A stretch of 64,000 nt of DNA from UBA1413 sp037447215 (GCA_037447215.1 JBBIHB010000003.1:62001-126000); one strand, 5' to 3'. Numbered from the stretch's first letter, positions 8,995 to 18,240 are shown. The notes: a model not told the origin generated them from the letters alone. Numbers and translations are program-made.

Positions 8995-9556
8995 TCTTCT
9001 TATTATAAAAGTTCATAGTTCGTTCGAGGCCAATGGTCCCGAAACTTTTAACGGCTTCCACACAATGGTCGACCAGCGGGGGCAAAGCCTTTTCTTCTTC
9101 TTTTGACCATTGGCCAAGTACATAATCAACCTGATAGCCATTGTGGAAGGTGTCACCTATTCCAAACCTTAGCCGGGCATAATCACTGGTTCCTATCACA
9201 TCAATAATATTCTGGAGTCCGTTATGGCCACCGGCGCTACCTTTTGCCTTAATCCTTACAGTCCCGAAAGGAAGGGCAATATCGTCAACCAGGACAAAAA
9301 GGTTTTCGAGGGGAATATCTTCTTTCTTCAACCAATAGTTTACAGCCCTGCCGCTCAGGTTCATGTATGTAGTTGGCCTGAGCAGGATAAAAGTGCGCGC
9401 TTTGAATTTCATTTCTGCCACAAATCCATAACGGCTGTCGTTAAAAACAACATTGGACGCACTGGCCAGTGCGTCCAATATTTTAAACCCAATATTATGC
9501 CGGGTGTTTTCGTATTCTTTCCCGATGTTGCCTAATCCGGCAATAAGGTACTTCAA
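8987..9556 (-). CDS. pth: Peptidyl-tRNA hydrolase
   Basis: 189 residues, the normal length. It frees tRNA from peptidyl-tRNA that drops off the ribosome. Family residues are visible: Asn10 in GLGNIG, the catalytic His20 in NTRHNIG, TYMNLSG, and the DDIALPFG/GSAGGHNGL block. It sits between L25 and hslR in a minus-strand run with prs upstream, a common grouping of translation genes in Bacteroidota. An odd feature is a perfect 28-base palindrome inside the coding sequence at codons 26-35 (see separate entry). Confidence 0.96.
   Translation of the reverse strand: MKYLIAGLGNIGKEYENTRHNIGFKILDALASASNVVFNDSRYGFVAEMKFKARTFILLRPTTYMNLSGRAVNYWLKKEDIPLENLFVLVDDIALPFGTVRIKAKGSAGGHNGLQNIIDVIGTSDYARLRFGIGDTFHNGYQVDYVLGQWSKEEEKALPPLVDHCVEAVKSFGTIGLERTMNFYNKKNG
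9452..9479. repeat. Perfect 28-bp palindrome inside pth
   Basis: The half-site ATTGGACGCACTGG is followed immediately by its exact reverse complement, giving a 28-base palindrome with no spacer. It encodes residues 26-35 of Pth (ILDALASASN) and could form a 12-pair hairpin with a four-base loop in the mRNA, or a cruciform or dimeric-protein site in DNA. Flanking bases extend the symmetry only imperfectly. Confidence 0.9.
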
Positions 9557-9575
9557 ACCGAAAGAATTTTAAAGG

Positions 9576-10160
9576 TTATTTTTTGCCTTTGTCGGCCGAC
9601 ATAGCTGCACGGGCTGCACGGGTAATGGTAACGGTAGCAATAACGTCCGATTTGTTGTTGAGCACCTGAATGNNNNNNNNNNTTTTCAGCTCGCCAACTT
9701 TAATGCTCTGTCCCAAACCGAGTTCGGTAACATCTACATTAATAGCATCGGGTAAATTGGTTGCCAAACCTTTAACCTTCAATTTACGCAGGTTCACTTT
9801 GAGCTTACCCCCAGCTTTGATACCTTTGGCAGTTCCAACAATGTTAACCGGCAAACTCACTTTTAATGGTTTTTTGTCGATGATCTGAAGAAAATCGGCG
9901 TGAAGCATTTTTTCTTCAACCGGATGCCACTGTGAATCCTGAAGTACTGCCTGATAATTTTTACCATCGATATCAAGTTTGACAAGGAAAACTTCGGGCG
10001 TATAAACAATGTGCCTGAATTCGTTGAAAGGAAGTGAGAAATGTAAATTTTCACTTCCGCCATAAAGTACACAAGGCACACGTTCCTGATCCCTCAGGTT
10101 TTTCGAATCTTTTTTCCCGGTTGAGGTCCGGAGACTACCTTTAATTTCAAATGTCTTCAT
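9576..10160 (-). CDS. rplY: 50S ribosomal protein L25/Ctc
   Basis: About 194 residues, the two-domain CTC/TL5 form of L25, which binds 5S rRNA in the large subunit. The N-terminal 5S-binding domain (RTSTGKKDSKNLRDQERVP, then VLYGG) is followed by a C-terminal beta domain (LKVNLRKLKVKGL, then LGLGQSIKVGELK). A 10-N gap at 9673-9682 removes about four residues between GELK and IQVLNNKSDVIATV. The frame on both sides agrees and the spacing fits the family, so the real gap is probably close to ten bases. It is followed by pth with a 19-base gap. Confidence 0.92.
   Translation of the reverse strand: MKTFEIKGSLRTSTGKKDSKNLRDQERVPCVLYGGSENLHFSLPFNEFRHIVYTPEVFLVKLDIDGKNYQAVLQDSQWHPVEEKMLHADFLQIIDKKPLKVSLPVNIVGTAKGIKAGGKLKVNLRKLKVKGLATNLPDAINVDVTELGLGQSIKVGELKXXXXIQVLNNKSDVIATVTITRAARAAMSADKGKK
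9673..9682. other. Assembly gap (10 N) inside the L25 gene
   Basis: Ten undetermined bases. The L25 reading frame is the same on both sides, so the true length is probably ten bases or differs by a multiple of three. Confidence 0.99.
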
Positions 10161-10261
10161 AATACAAATTAATTATTAATTATGGTACTCAGTCCTTTCC
10201 GCCTGCGGCAGAACAAACAGCATGCATAACCATTTCGCAGCTATTTTTTGGAAAAGCGGTG

Positions 10262-10269
10262 CAAAAATA
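10262..10269 (-). promoter_or_regulatory. TAnnTTTG -7 box, L25-pth-hslR
   Basis: On the minus strand the sequence reads TATTTTTG, a match to the Bacteroidota -7 consensus, about 100 bases before the L25 start and just after the prs stop. No clear TTTG lies at the -33 position. The ~95-base leader contains a small GC-rich hairpin (CCGCAGGCGG) ahead of an AT-rich stretch. Confidence 0.45.
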
Positions 10270-10273
10270 GCAA

Positions 10274-11215
10274 TTATCTGAAATATAACGAGCTTATCGA
10301 TTGATTTTTATAAACCCGGGCAATTGCTTCAGCAAATGCATCGGCCACACTGATATATTTGATTTTGGAGCAGGAATTTTTTCTCGGTAATGAATCGGTA
10401 AAATATACTTCTTCGAGCAGCGAAGTTTCAATATTTTCAATAGCAGCGCCAGAAAGGACACCATGTGCAGCGAAAGCCCTAACGCTTCTTGCTCCTTTGT
10501 CGAACATCAGTTGGGCTGCTTTCTTAATGGTGCCGGCGGTATCAATCATGTCGTCAACAATAATCACATCTTTGTCTGCAACCTCTCCTATAAGGGTCAT
10601 AGTATCCACTACATTGGCTTTTGCCCTCGATTTATGGCAGATTACCATGTCGGTTTCGAGCAGGCGTGCGTATGTGTTGGCACGCTTGGTTCCGCCAACG
10701 TCGGGCGAGGCAATTACAATATCTTTCAGGCCCATGCTCCTGATAAAGGGTATAAACATGGCCGAAGCAAAGAGGTGGTCAACCGGTACATCGAAAAAGC
10801 CCTGAATCTGATCGGCATGTAGGTCCATGGTAATGACCCGGTCAACTCCGGCAGCAGATAAAAGGTCGGCCATAAGTTTGGCACCTATCGAAACCCTCGG
10901 CTTATCCTTCCTGTCCTGCCTTGCATATCCGAAATAGGGAATCACTGCAATTACCTTATAGGCACTGGCTCTTTTGGCAGCGTCGATCATCAGGAGTAGC
11001 TCCATCAGATTATCGGCAGGAGGCGGTGTTGACTGAACAATAAATACATGCGATCCGCGGATGGTTTCTTCGTAGCAGGGTTCAAATTCCCCGTCGGAAA
11101 ATATTGGGCAGGAGGTTTGTCCGAGGCTTAATCCCAGACTTTCACAAATTTTTTCAGCTAAGTAGGTCGAATTCCGGCAGGAAAAAATTTTTAAAGGATG
11201 GCTTTTTGATCCCAT
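10274..11215 (-). CDS. prs: Ribose-phosphate pyrophosphokinase
   Basis: 313 residues; makes PRPP from ribose-5-phosphate and ATP for purine, pyrimidine, His, Trp and NAD synthesis. Landmarks: YFGYARQDRKDKPRVSIGAKL (flexible ATP loop, ~94-114), TMDLHADQIQGFF (metal site, ~129-141) and the PRPP-binding loop VIIVDDMIDTAGTI (217-230). Length is normal. A full promoter lies just upstream (11255-11284), so the gene can be transcribed alone, ahead of L25-pth-hslR. Confidence 0.97.
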   Translation of the reverse strand: MGSKSHPLKIFSCRNSTYLAEKICESLGLSLGQTSCPIFSDGEFEPCYEETIRGSHVFIVQSTPPPADNLMELLLMIDAAKRASAYKVIAVIPYFGYARQDRKDKPRVSIGAKLMADLLSAAGVDRVITMDLHADQIQGFFDVPVDHLFASAMFIPFIRSMGLKDIVIASPDVGGTKRANTYARLLETDMVICHKSRAKANVVDTMTLIGEVADKDVIIVDDMIDTAGTIKKAAQLMFDKGARSVRAFAAHGVLSGAAIENIETSLLEEVYFTDSLPRKNSCSKIKYISVADAFAEAIARVYKNQSISSLYFR

Positions 11216-11254
11216 TATTATTATTTTGTTGGATTATTATTACCATTTCCGCTG

Positions 11255-11284
11255 CAAATGTAAAATTTTATTGCTGTCATTCAA
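11255..11284 (-). promoter_or_regulatory. Bacteroidota-type promoter of prs
   Basis: On the minus strand: TTG (11284-11282), 19 bases, then TACATTTG (11262-11255). Spacing and both boxes match the primary sigma factor consensus of Bacteroidota. The start codon follows about 40 bases downstream of the -7 box. Confidence 0.75.
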
Positions 11285-11331
11285 TTTAAGTTTGAAAAAA
11301 CGTTGGATAATATAACCTCGAAAATATTGTT

Positions 11332-11928
11332 TCAGGATATTTGATTTATCGAATCAATATACTCAAGGATTTCTTCTCGCCCCGAAAAACGGGTTGCCGA
11401 GGACAGAAAAATTTCGGGCAATGTATTCCATTTTTCCTTTAATTTATTTTTATAATTCTGAACATTCTGCTCAATTTCTTCAGGTTTCAGTTTATCAGTT
11501 TTTGTAAAAATTATTGCAAAAGGAACCTGATTAATCCCTAGCCATTCTAAAAATTCAAGATCGATCATTTGAGGCTCATGTCGTATATCGATCAGTACAA
11601 AAAGACAATAAAGGTTTTCCCTTTTCAGAATATAATCCCTGTTGAATTTTTCCCATTTTTTGCGTTCGATTTTTGGGGCCTGTGCATAGCCATAACCTGG
11701 TAAATCAACCAGATACCACGATTCGTTGATTAAGAAATGGTTGATTAACTGTGTTTTTCCAGGGCTTGCCGATGTTTTGGCCAGGGTTTTACTGTTGACA
11801 AGCATATTAATCAGCGACGATTTCCCCACGTTGGAGCGCCCTATAAATGCATACTCCGGCTTATCGGGTTTCGGACATTTTTCTACTGATTTACTGCTGA
11901 TAATAAACCGTGCCTGTTTTATATCCAT
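11332..11928 (-). CDS. engB: Ribosome biogenesis GTPase EngB/YsxC
   Basis: 198 residues, a TrmE-Era-EngA-EngB-family GTPase needed for late 50S assembly. The P-loop GRSNVGKS is at 30-37, followed by DLPGYGYA (G3) and FTKTDKL (G4). Length and motif order are normal for the family. It lies between manA and prs on the minus strand with ~50-base and ~115-base gaps. Confidence 0.96.
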   Translation of the reverse strand: MDIKQARFIISSKSVEKCPKPDKPEYAFIGRSNVGKSSLINMLVNSKTLAKTSASPGKTQLINHFLINESWYLVDLPGYGYAQAPKIERKKWEKFNRDYILKRENLYCLFVLIDIRHEPQMIDLEFLEWLGINQVPFAIIFTKTDKLKPEEIEQNVQNYKNKLKEKWNTLPEIFLSSATRFSGREEILEYIDSINQIS

Positions 11929-11980
11929 TTAATAACTGATTTCTGTTAAAAAACTATTCCATTTTTTTGCTCATTTGTAT

Positions 11981-12964
11981 TCATGGAATATGTACTTCAA
12001 GTACTTTTGCCAATCCTCCCGTAGGTTTCAGGCTGTATTCTTCGAGGGTTGCAGGAATAAGAATGGTATCCCCTTTTATTACACGCTCTGTTTCATTGTT
12101 CCAGAAAATTTCAAAATTTCCCTCAATGCAGATATAAATTACAAATGAATCGATTGCTGAAATGTCTTTGGTAATTTCCTGGTCGAATTCAATAATATTG
12201 GTAGTAAAGTATGGGCAGGTTACAATCTCGGTGGTTTTATTTTTTACTGCTTGATAATTTGTTTTGTAACGATCACAGTAACTGTAGTCAATGGCATCGA
12301 GCGCCCAATCGGTGTGCAATTCGCGTTTATTTCCGTTTTTGTCTTTTCTGTCATAATCGTAAATTCGATAGGTAACATCGGATGTTTGTTGAATTTCGGC
12401 AAGTATGATACCTTTGCCGATGGAGTGAACCCTACCAGCCGGAATAAAAAAAACATCACCGGCTTTCACTTCTTCAAAATTCAACAATTCAATTAATCGT
12501 CCGCTTTCGAGATATTCGATATATTTCTGCCGGTCGACTTCCTGATTAAAACCGGAGTTCAGATGGGCGCCTTTATCAGCATGGAGGACGTACCACATTT
12601 CTGTTTTTCCGTAGGCATTGTGGCGTTCTTTAGCAAGCTTGTCATCGGGATGTACCTGGATAGAGAGATCCTGTGCAGTGTCGATAAATTTTGTGAGCAA
12701 TGGAAATTCATCTCCGTATTGTTCATAAACCCTTTCACCGACCAGATCGCCCAGGTAAATTTCGATAAGTTCCTGCAGGTCGTTTCCGGCAAGAAATCCG
12801 TTTGAGACTACCGAAACATGACCTTCGACGGCTGAAAGTTCCCAGCTTTCACCACAGCCACCGTTCTGGCACGAAGCTTTATTCAGCAAGGAATGTAAAC
12901 GGTTACCTCCCCATATTCTTTCCTGATAGACGGGTTTGAATTTCAATGGATATAAACTGCTCAT
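11981..12964 (-). CDS. manA: Mannose-6-phosphate isomerase, type I
   Basis: 327 residues; interconverts mannose-6-phosphate and fructose-6-phosphate with a bound zinc. Cupin-fold motifs are present: the zinc-site QVHPDD at 103-108, TEMWYVL at 121-127, and FFIPAGRVHSIGKGI in the middle of the protein. The shorter length (about 320 rather than 390) matches the Bacillus/Bacteroides-type class I enzymes. It links mannose use with GDP-mannose and glycan synthesis. Confidence 0.93.
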   Translation of the reverse strand: MSSLYPLKFKPVYQERIWGGNRLHSLLNKASCQNGGCGESWELSAVEGHVSVVSNGFLAGNDLQELIEIYLGDLVGERVYEQYGDEFPLLTKFIDTAQDLSIQVHPDDKLAKERHNAYGKTEMWYVLHADKGAHLNSGFNQEVDRQKYIEYLESGRLIELLNFEEVKAGDVFFIPAGRVHSIGKGIILAEIQQTSDVTYRIYDYDRKDKNGNKRELHTDWALDAIDYSYCDRYKTNYQAVKNKTTEIVTCPYFTTNIIEFDQEITKDISAIDSFVIYICIEGNFEIFWNNETERVIKGDTILIPATLEEYSLKPTGGLAKVLEVHIP

Positions 12965-12987
12965 GATTTCTTTTCAGAATATTTGGG

Positions 12988-13287
12988 TTAGAATTCAAAA
13001 TCGACGGCAGTACGTGCTTCAGTTACTTCGCCCATCCTTTTTGCTACCTCAACGTGTGCTGGGTGCACCCGGTACCTTTCAAGGTCGTCAATCGAACGAA
13101 AATGAGATATCAGTGCAAGGTCGTAATTATTTGATTCAGGTTCATGATTGACGCCGACTTCAATAAAAACCAGTTCTTCGATTTTTCCCTTTAAACCTTC
13201 AAGCAAAGCTTTGATTTCCGAAAGGATGGCTTTTTTTTCTAATATCGGGTACGGTTTTAACTTGAAAAGTACTACATGATTGATCAT
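12988..13287 (-). CDS. Dabb (stress-responsive A/B barrel) domain protein
   Basis: 99 residues, the size of one ferredoxin-like A/B barrel domain. INHVVLFKLK at the start, FIEVGVNHEPES in the middle and YRVHPAHVEVA near the end are the usual Dabb pattern; these proteins dimerise and their substrates are mostly unknown. A TATTTTTG box on the minus strand (13334-13327) lies about 40 bases upstream of the start. Confidence 0.88.
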   Translation of the reverse strand: MINHVVLFKLKPYPILEKKAILSEIKALLEGLKGKIEELVFIEVGVNHEPESNNYDLALISHFRSIDDLERYRVHPAHVEVAKRMGEVTEARTAVDFEF

Positions 13288-13326
13288 TTTTCGCGAGTTT
13301 TATTATGGTTTTAAAGATAATATTGG

Positions 13327-13334
13327 CAAAAATA
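13327..13334 (-). promoter_or_regulatory. TAnnTTTG -7 box of the Dabb gene
   Basis: Minus-strand TATTTTTG located 40 bases before the Dabb start. No convincing -33 element was found. Confidence 0.45.
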
Positions 13335-13402
13335 ACACTATTTTAGCAGTCGATAGATACACACTATCAAAATGCTTATTTATTAACACAAGGCTAAAAA
13401 TT

Positions 13403-14032
13403 ATGCTGGTTATCGGGATAGCAGGCGGAACAGGTTCTGGAAAAACCACAGTTGTGGAGAAAATTGCCCAGTCGTTTACCGAAGGCGAGGTGGCAGTAAT
13501 GTCGCACGATGCTTATTATTATGACAATAGCCATCTGACCCTTGAAGAACGCAGGCGGAAAAATTACGACCGGCCCGATGCCATCGAATTTGAGCTTATG
13601 GTTAAACATGTTGAAGCACTTAAACAAGGAATACCTGTAGAACAACCAACTTATTCTTTTATTACCTGTACCCGTCATCATGAAACGGTAACCATATACC
13701 CTAAACATGTTCTGATTATCGAAGGTATTCTTTGCCTGTCGGATGAAAACCTTCGAAACCTGATGGATGTTAAAGTATTTGTCGATTGCGAATCGGATGT
13801 CAGGCTTTCGAGGGTAATTATGCGCGATATTCTTGAAAGGGGAAGAAATGTGGAACAGGTTCTCGACAGGTATGAAAAAACAGTAAGGCCAAGTCATCTT
13901 CAGTTTATTGAACCAACTAAACGCTATGCCGATATTATTGTTCCACAGGGTGGGATGAACCGAAAGGCAATAGAAATTCTTACCCATTACATCAAACAGA
14001 TACTCCGAAAAAACAAAACCGGCAATGCTTGA
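13403..14032 (+). CDS. udk: Uridine kinase
   Basis: 209 residues; phosphorylates uridine and cytidine in pyrimidine salvage. I chose the ATG at 13403 because it begins directly with MLVIGIAGGTGSGKTT, in which the P-loop occupies residues 8-15. An earlier in-frame start at 13280 would add ~41 unrelated residues and run into the divergent Dabb gene. YYYDNSH and DRPDAIEF (substrate region) and DILERGRNVEQVLDRYEKTV (lid) follow. The last eight bases overlap the next gene. Confidence 0.95.
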   Translation: MLVIGIAGGTGSGKTTVVEKIAQSFTEGEVAVMSHDAYYYDNSHLTLEERRRKNYDRPDAIEFELMVKHVEALKQGIPVEQPTYSFITCTRHHETVTIYPKHVLIIEGILCLSDENLRNLMDVKVFVDCESDVRLSRVIMRDILERGRNVEQVLDRYEKTVRPSHLQFIEPTKRYADIIVPQGGMNRKAIEILTHYIKQILRKNKTGNA

Positions 14033-14747
14033 TCAATTGAATATTGAAGAGGTATTGTTTCTCGACATTGAAACTGTGCCTGTTGTCCAAAATTATGATG
14101 GTCTAAGTCCTTTGTGGCAAAAACTATGGGCTGAAAAGATGAAAACTTCGGTAACCGATTCGGTATCCCCTTCATATCTTTACCACAGGGCAGGAATTTA
14201 TGCTGAATTCGGGCGCATCATAGTAATATCGGCCGGATATCTTTGTCGCAGGCCTGGTGGCCTGCATTACAGGGTAAAATCGTTTCACGACCCGGATGAA
14301 AAGAAATTGCTGAATGAGTTTTCGGGCTCACTTGCAAAGTTTGCTGCTGCCGGCAAAAAAAAGCTTTGTGCACACAACGGACAGGAATTCGATTTTCCCT
14401 ATATTTCGCGCCGGATGCTTGTAAATCGGCTTGAATTACCGCAAATTTTCAATATTGCCGGTGCAAAACCCTGGGAAACAAAAGAATTGTTGTTAGATAC
14501 CCTTCAATTATGGAAATTCGGCGATTATAAGCATTATACTTCACTGTCGCTTTTGTGTGCCCTATTCGGAATTCCAACTCCGAAGGATGATATAGACGGA
14601 AGCCAGGTAGCCAGAGTTTACTACGAAGAGAATGACCTCGACCGCATTATCCGGTATTGTGAAAAAGATACCCTTGCGGTAGCCAACCTTTTGCTCCGCT
14701 ACAAAGGGATGGATATTGTACCGGTCGATCGGATGGAGGTGGTTTGA
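14025..14747 (+). CDS. PolB-like 3'-5' exonuclease (DnaQ-fold)
   Basis: 240 residues with the DEDD exonuclease pattern: FLDIETVP near residue 13 (Exo I, D-x-E), CAHNGQEFDFPYI near 116 (Exo II), and IIRYCEKDTLAVANL near 207 (Exo III, with YxxxD). This resembles the proofreading domain of family B DNA polymerases, but no polymerase domain is attached. Such stand-alone exonucleases are common in Bacteroidota; their role is probably in repair or RNA/DNA trimming. The start overlaps udk by eight bases. Confidence 0.85.
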   Translation: MLDQLNIEEVLFLDIETVPVVQNYDGLSPLWQKLWAEKMKTSVTDSVSPSYLYHRAGIYAEFGRIIVISAGYLCRRPGGLHYRVKSFHDPDEKKLLNEFSGSLAKFAAAGKKKLCAHNGQEFDFPYISRRMLVNRLELPQIFNIAGAKPWETKELLLDTLQLWKFGDYKHYTSLSLLCALFGIPTPKDDIDGSQVARVYYEENDLDRIIRYCEKDTLAVANLLLRYKGMDIVPVDRMEVV

Positions 14748-14784
14748 AATCTGATTATTAAACGATTATCAAATATCCTGAATC

Positions 14785-15729
14785 TTAACGCTTACGTTTT
14801 TTGCTGACCACAAGGACTGCACCGGATATTACAATCAAGGCTCCTATAATGGATAAAAGTGTAAAATTCTCTCCTTCAATCCAGCTTACCTTTATTCCGG
14901 TAAAAATGCCCATCAAAACAAAAGTGATTATAGGATTAAGAATTATTATGATACTCACTTTTCCTGCTTCTATGTATTTTAATGATATTGAAAGGGTTGT
15001 ATAAGCAATTAGTGTATTGAGGCCTAAAAATATCAAAACCAGCCACATAACCCAGTTTAACCCGGCAAGCTGGTTGAAATCGGTGAGTGGCAGGTAGAGT
15101 ATTGTGGGAAATCCGAAAAGAAAAAGATTGAGTGAAAAGGTTGAATAATTCCTGACAAGTTTTTTCTGCAGTGCAGCGTAAACTGCCCACGCAAATGCTC
15201 CGGAAACTGTGAAAATTACCCCTTTAATGTAAATGTTTTCACCACTCGATATGGCTCCCAGTTGTTGGTTGTAAAAAAGCAACAACCCTGCAATAGCCAG
15301 AATAAACCCAACAATTTGCTTTACAGAAATGGTTTCTTTGAAAAAGAATATGCCAGCAAGTGTCAGCAATATCGGTCCACTCTGGATAAATAACTGAGCA
15401 TTGGAAGGAGTGGTATATTGAACGCCCCACATAAATCCTATATAATTCAGGGCAAGGACAAGCGCTGCCAAAACAAGAAGCAAAGGAGGACGGTATAAAA
15501 TCTTTAATTCACCAGGCCTTTTTATGATATGCCACACAAACAAAGGAAAAAATGCAAGACTAAATCTCAGCCATACAATCGTTGTTGCATCGACATATTT
15601 AACAGCAACTTTGAGTGCGATAGCCAGAACGCCCCACATAAGGGCAGTAATTGCAGCATAAATAATTCCTTTGGTCTGATCCTGCATAGCTTTGTTGGGG
15701 CTATCCCTTTCAATTTTTAAAAAAATCAC
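14785..15729 (-). CDS. EamA/DMT-family transporter
   Basis: About 300-314 residues with ten hydrophobic helices in two EamA repeats (first half from IIYAAITALMWGVLAIALKV, second from GVIFTVSGAFAWAVYAAL), ending in the basic tail VSKKRKR. This is a drug/metabolite transporter of the RhaT-like type; the substrate is unknown. The start could be at 15729 or at the ATG at 15687 (MQDQTKGIIYA), which is closer to the usual family start. It is 25 bases downstream of pheT in the opposite sense of reading (both minus), so it lies after pheT in the same direction. Confidence 0.87.
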   Translation of the reverse strand: MIFLKIERDSPNKAMQDQTKGIIYAAITALMWGVLAIALKVAVKYVDATTIVWLRFSLAFFPLFVWHIIKRPGELKILYRPPLLLVLAALVLALNYIGFMWGVQYTTPSNAQLFIQSGPILLTLAGIFFFKETISVKQIVGFILAIAGLLLFYNQQLGAISSGENIYIKGVIFTVSGAFAWAVYAALQKKLVRNYSTFSLNLFLFGFPTILYLPLTDFNQLAGLNWVMWLVLIFLGLNTLIAYTTLSISLKYIEAGKVSIIIILNPIITFVLMGIFTGIKVSWIEGENFTLLSIIGALIVISGAVLVVSKKRKR

Positions 15730-15753
15730 ATAATACTGTGAAAAAAAAGCTAA

Positions 15754-18207
15754 TCATCTCAATTTAGCACCTACCTGCTTTTCGTAGGCAGTAAGAATCC
15801 GTTCCATTGCTTTGTCTATCTGTTTGTCGGTCAAAGTTTTGGAGTCATCGCGTAAAATGTAGCTGATGGCATATGATTTTTTTCCTTCAGGAACGCCTTT
15901 TCCTTCATACACATCGAAGAGGTTTACTGAGCTCAATAATTGACGTTCGGCCGAAAAGGCAATATTTTTCAGGGCACTGAACTTTATATCTTTATCGAGA
16001 ACCAATGCAAGGTCGCGCCTGACTTCGGGGTATTTTGGCAATTCGGTAAACTTCACTTTATTGTTTTTATTTTCCCAAAGCAATTGACCCCAATCAAAGT
16101 CGGCAAAATATACCTGGTTATCAATGTCAAATTTTTTAGTTAACCGGGGGGCTACTATCCCGAATTCAACGATTTTTTTCCGGTCATGAATTTCATATTC
16201 CAACCCTTCAATAAAAATTTCATTTCCGGCTTCATTAATTTTCATTTCTTCTGGTTGGAACCCCATTCGGATCAGAATATTTTCGACATAAGCTTTTAGT
16301 TGGAAAAATGAAGTATTAACATCTCTGGTAATCCAGTTTGGCACTTGCTTTTTCCCGGTTAGAAAAATTGACAGATGTTCTTCTTCATAATAATTTGAGG
16401 CAGGATCGTCTTTATAATGAGTTCCTTTTGAAAAATAACAGTTCCCGAATTCGAAAAGCTTAAGATCGCTGTTTCGGCGGTTGGTATTGAACTGGATGCA
16501 TTCGAGACCTCCAAACAAAAGGGTTTGACGCATTCCATTAAGGTCGCTGCTCAGGGGATTATAAATTTTAACCAATCTTGAAAGGCCAAAATTTTTCATT
16601 TCGTCGTAATAGGCCGATTTGGTTAGCGAGTTCGACCACATCTCAAAAAAACCCTGAGCCACCAATAGGTCCGAAATGGTATTTTTCACCTGATTCGGAT
16701 CAGGAGTTTCGGTATAGTTTAGTGAGGCGTTTATGTGAGTAGGAATTTCGATATTGTTGTACCCATATATCCGCAATATTTCTTCAATTACATCTGCTTC
16801 GCGTTGAACGTCAACACGATAGGTTGGGATCAGCAATGACATACCCCATTCTGATTCTTTCTCAATCCCAATTTCGAGTAATGCAAGTATCGCTTTCAAC
16901 TCCTCACGCGGAATTTCTTTTCCAATTAAGCGGTTGATATTGTGAAAGCTGACATTCACCAAAAAATTATTAACCGGATTTGGGTAAATATCTTTTATAT
17001 CAGATGATATGACTCCCCCGGCAACTTCCTGAATGAGCAATGCAGCCCTTTTGAGGGCGTAAATTGTGCCGTTAATATCTGTTCCCCTTTCAAACCTGAA
17101 AGAAGCATCGGTAAACAATCCATGCCTGCGTGAAGTTTTCCGGATATAAACCGGGTCGAAACAGGCGCTTTCAAGAAATATATTTTTAGTGGAATATTTA
17201 ACGCCCGACTTAATGCCACCAAAAACCCCTCCGATGCACATTCCGGCTTCCGAATTGCAAATCATCAGGTCTGTATTGTTGAGTTTACGGTCGGTCCCGT
17301 CAAGGGTAATGAATTTTGTACCTTGATGAAGGGTTTTAACCACAACTTTTCCACCGGTTATTTCACTGGCATCGAAAGCATGCAGCGGTTGGCCGGTTTC
17401 GAACAATACAAAATTGGTTACGTCAACAACATTATTTATTGGAGTTAATCCTATAGCCTTTAAACGGTTTTGAAGCCATGCCGGCGATTCTTTTACCTCA
17501 ACACCCGAAATGGTTAATCCGGAATATCTCGGACAAGCTTTGGGATTCAGAACTTCAACGGGAATGTCTAAATTGTGGTTATCGATCCTGAAATGGTCAA
17601 CAGGGGGGCGCCTGTATCCATTTTCGCCCTTTAATCGCAATGCTGCAGCCACATCGCGGGCAACCCCCAAATGCGAAGCTCCATCAATGCGGTTGGGAGT
17701 AATATCCACTTCGATGACCCAATCAGTTTCAACATTGAAGTATTCAGAGGCTGGAATACCAACAGGCGTTTTGTCCGGAAGTATCATGATCCCTGAACCA
17801 TCAATTCCGGTTCCGGTTTCAACCTCTGAACAAATCATCCCTTCTGATACTTCACCTCTTATTTTGGCTTTCTTAATTACATATTCCTGACAACCATCAT
17901 AAATCACAGACCCCACAGTGGCCACAACCACTTTCTGCCCGGCTGCGACATTGGGTGCACCGCAAACAATGGGCAAAACTTCTTCATTCCCGATATTTAC
18001 TGTTGTAAGGCTCAGGTGGTCGCTGTTGGGATGGGGCGAACAGGTTAATACCTGACCGGTTACTAGTCCTTTCAGGCCTCCTTTAATACTTTCAACTTGT
18101 TCCATTCCACCAACTTCAAGTCCTATGCTGGTTAAAAGCTCAGATAGCTGTTCCGGGGAAAGGTCGATATGGATATACGTTTTTAGCCAATTGTATGATA
18201 ACTTCAT
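15754..18207 (-). CDS. pheT: Phenylalanyl-tRNA synthetase beta subunit
   Basis: 817 residues. The start at 18207 (MKLSYNWLKTYI) is the canonical one; a longer frame from 18243 begins inside the -7 box at 18241-18248 and is therefore unlikely. The domains run in the standard order: tRNA-binding EMAP-like domain (~40-155), B3/B4 editing domain (~200-400), B5, a catalytic-like core and a ferredoxin-fold anticodon-binding domain at the C-terminus (PEVRRDLALVLDKDIKF). It forms the alpha2-beta2 enzyme with PheS, which is not in this window. Confidence 0.96.
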   Translation of the reverse strand: MKLSYNWLKTYIHIDLSPEQLSELLTSIGLEVGGMEQVESIKGGLKGLVTGQVLTCSPHPNSDHLSLTTVNIGNEEVLPIVCGAPNVAAGQKVVVATVGSVIYDGCQEYVIKKAKIRGEVSEGMICSEVETGTGIDGSGIMILPDKTPVGIPASEYFNVETDWVIEVDITPNRIDGASHLGVARDVAAALRLKGENGYRRPPVDHFRIDNHNLDIPVEVLNPKACPRYSGLTISGVEVKESPAWLQNRLKAIGLTPINNVVDVTNFVLFETGQPLHAFDASEITGGKVVVKTLHQGTKFITLDGTDRKLNNTDLMICNSEAGMCIGGVFGGIKSGVKYSTKNIFLESACFDPVYIRKTSRRHGLFTDASFRFERGTDINGTIYALKRAALLIQEVAGGVISSDIKDIYPNPVNNFLVNVSFHNINRLIGKEIPREELKAILALLEIGIEKESEWGMSLLIPTYRVDVQREADVIEEILRIYGYNNIEIPTHINASLNYTETPDPNQVKNTISDLLVAQGFFEMWSNSLTKSAYYDEMKNFGLSRLVKIYNPLSSDLNGMRQTLLFGGLECIQFNTNRRNSDLKLFEFGNCYFSKGTHYKDDPASNYYEEEHLSIFLTGKKQVPNWITRDVNTSFFQLKAYVENILIRMGFQPEEMKINEAGNEIFIEGLEYEIHDRKKIVEFGIVAPRLTKKFDIDNQVYFADFDWGQLLWENKNNKVKFTELPKYPEVRRDLALVLDKDIKFSALKNIAFSAERQLLSSVNLFDVYEGKGVPEGKKSYAISYILRDDSKTLTDKQIDKAMERILTAYEKQVGAKLR

Positions 18208-18240
18208 GATGAATTGATTTTCCTCAAAAATTGAATTGGG

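Noticed and set aside
10165..10255. L25 leader as an autoregulatory RNA
   Set aside because: A small GC hairpin is visible but no 5S-rRNA-like structure could be drawn with confidence.
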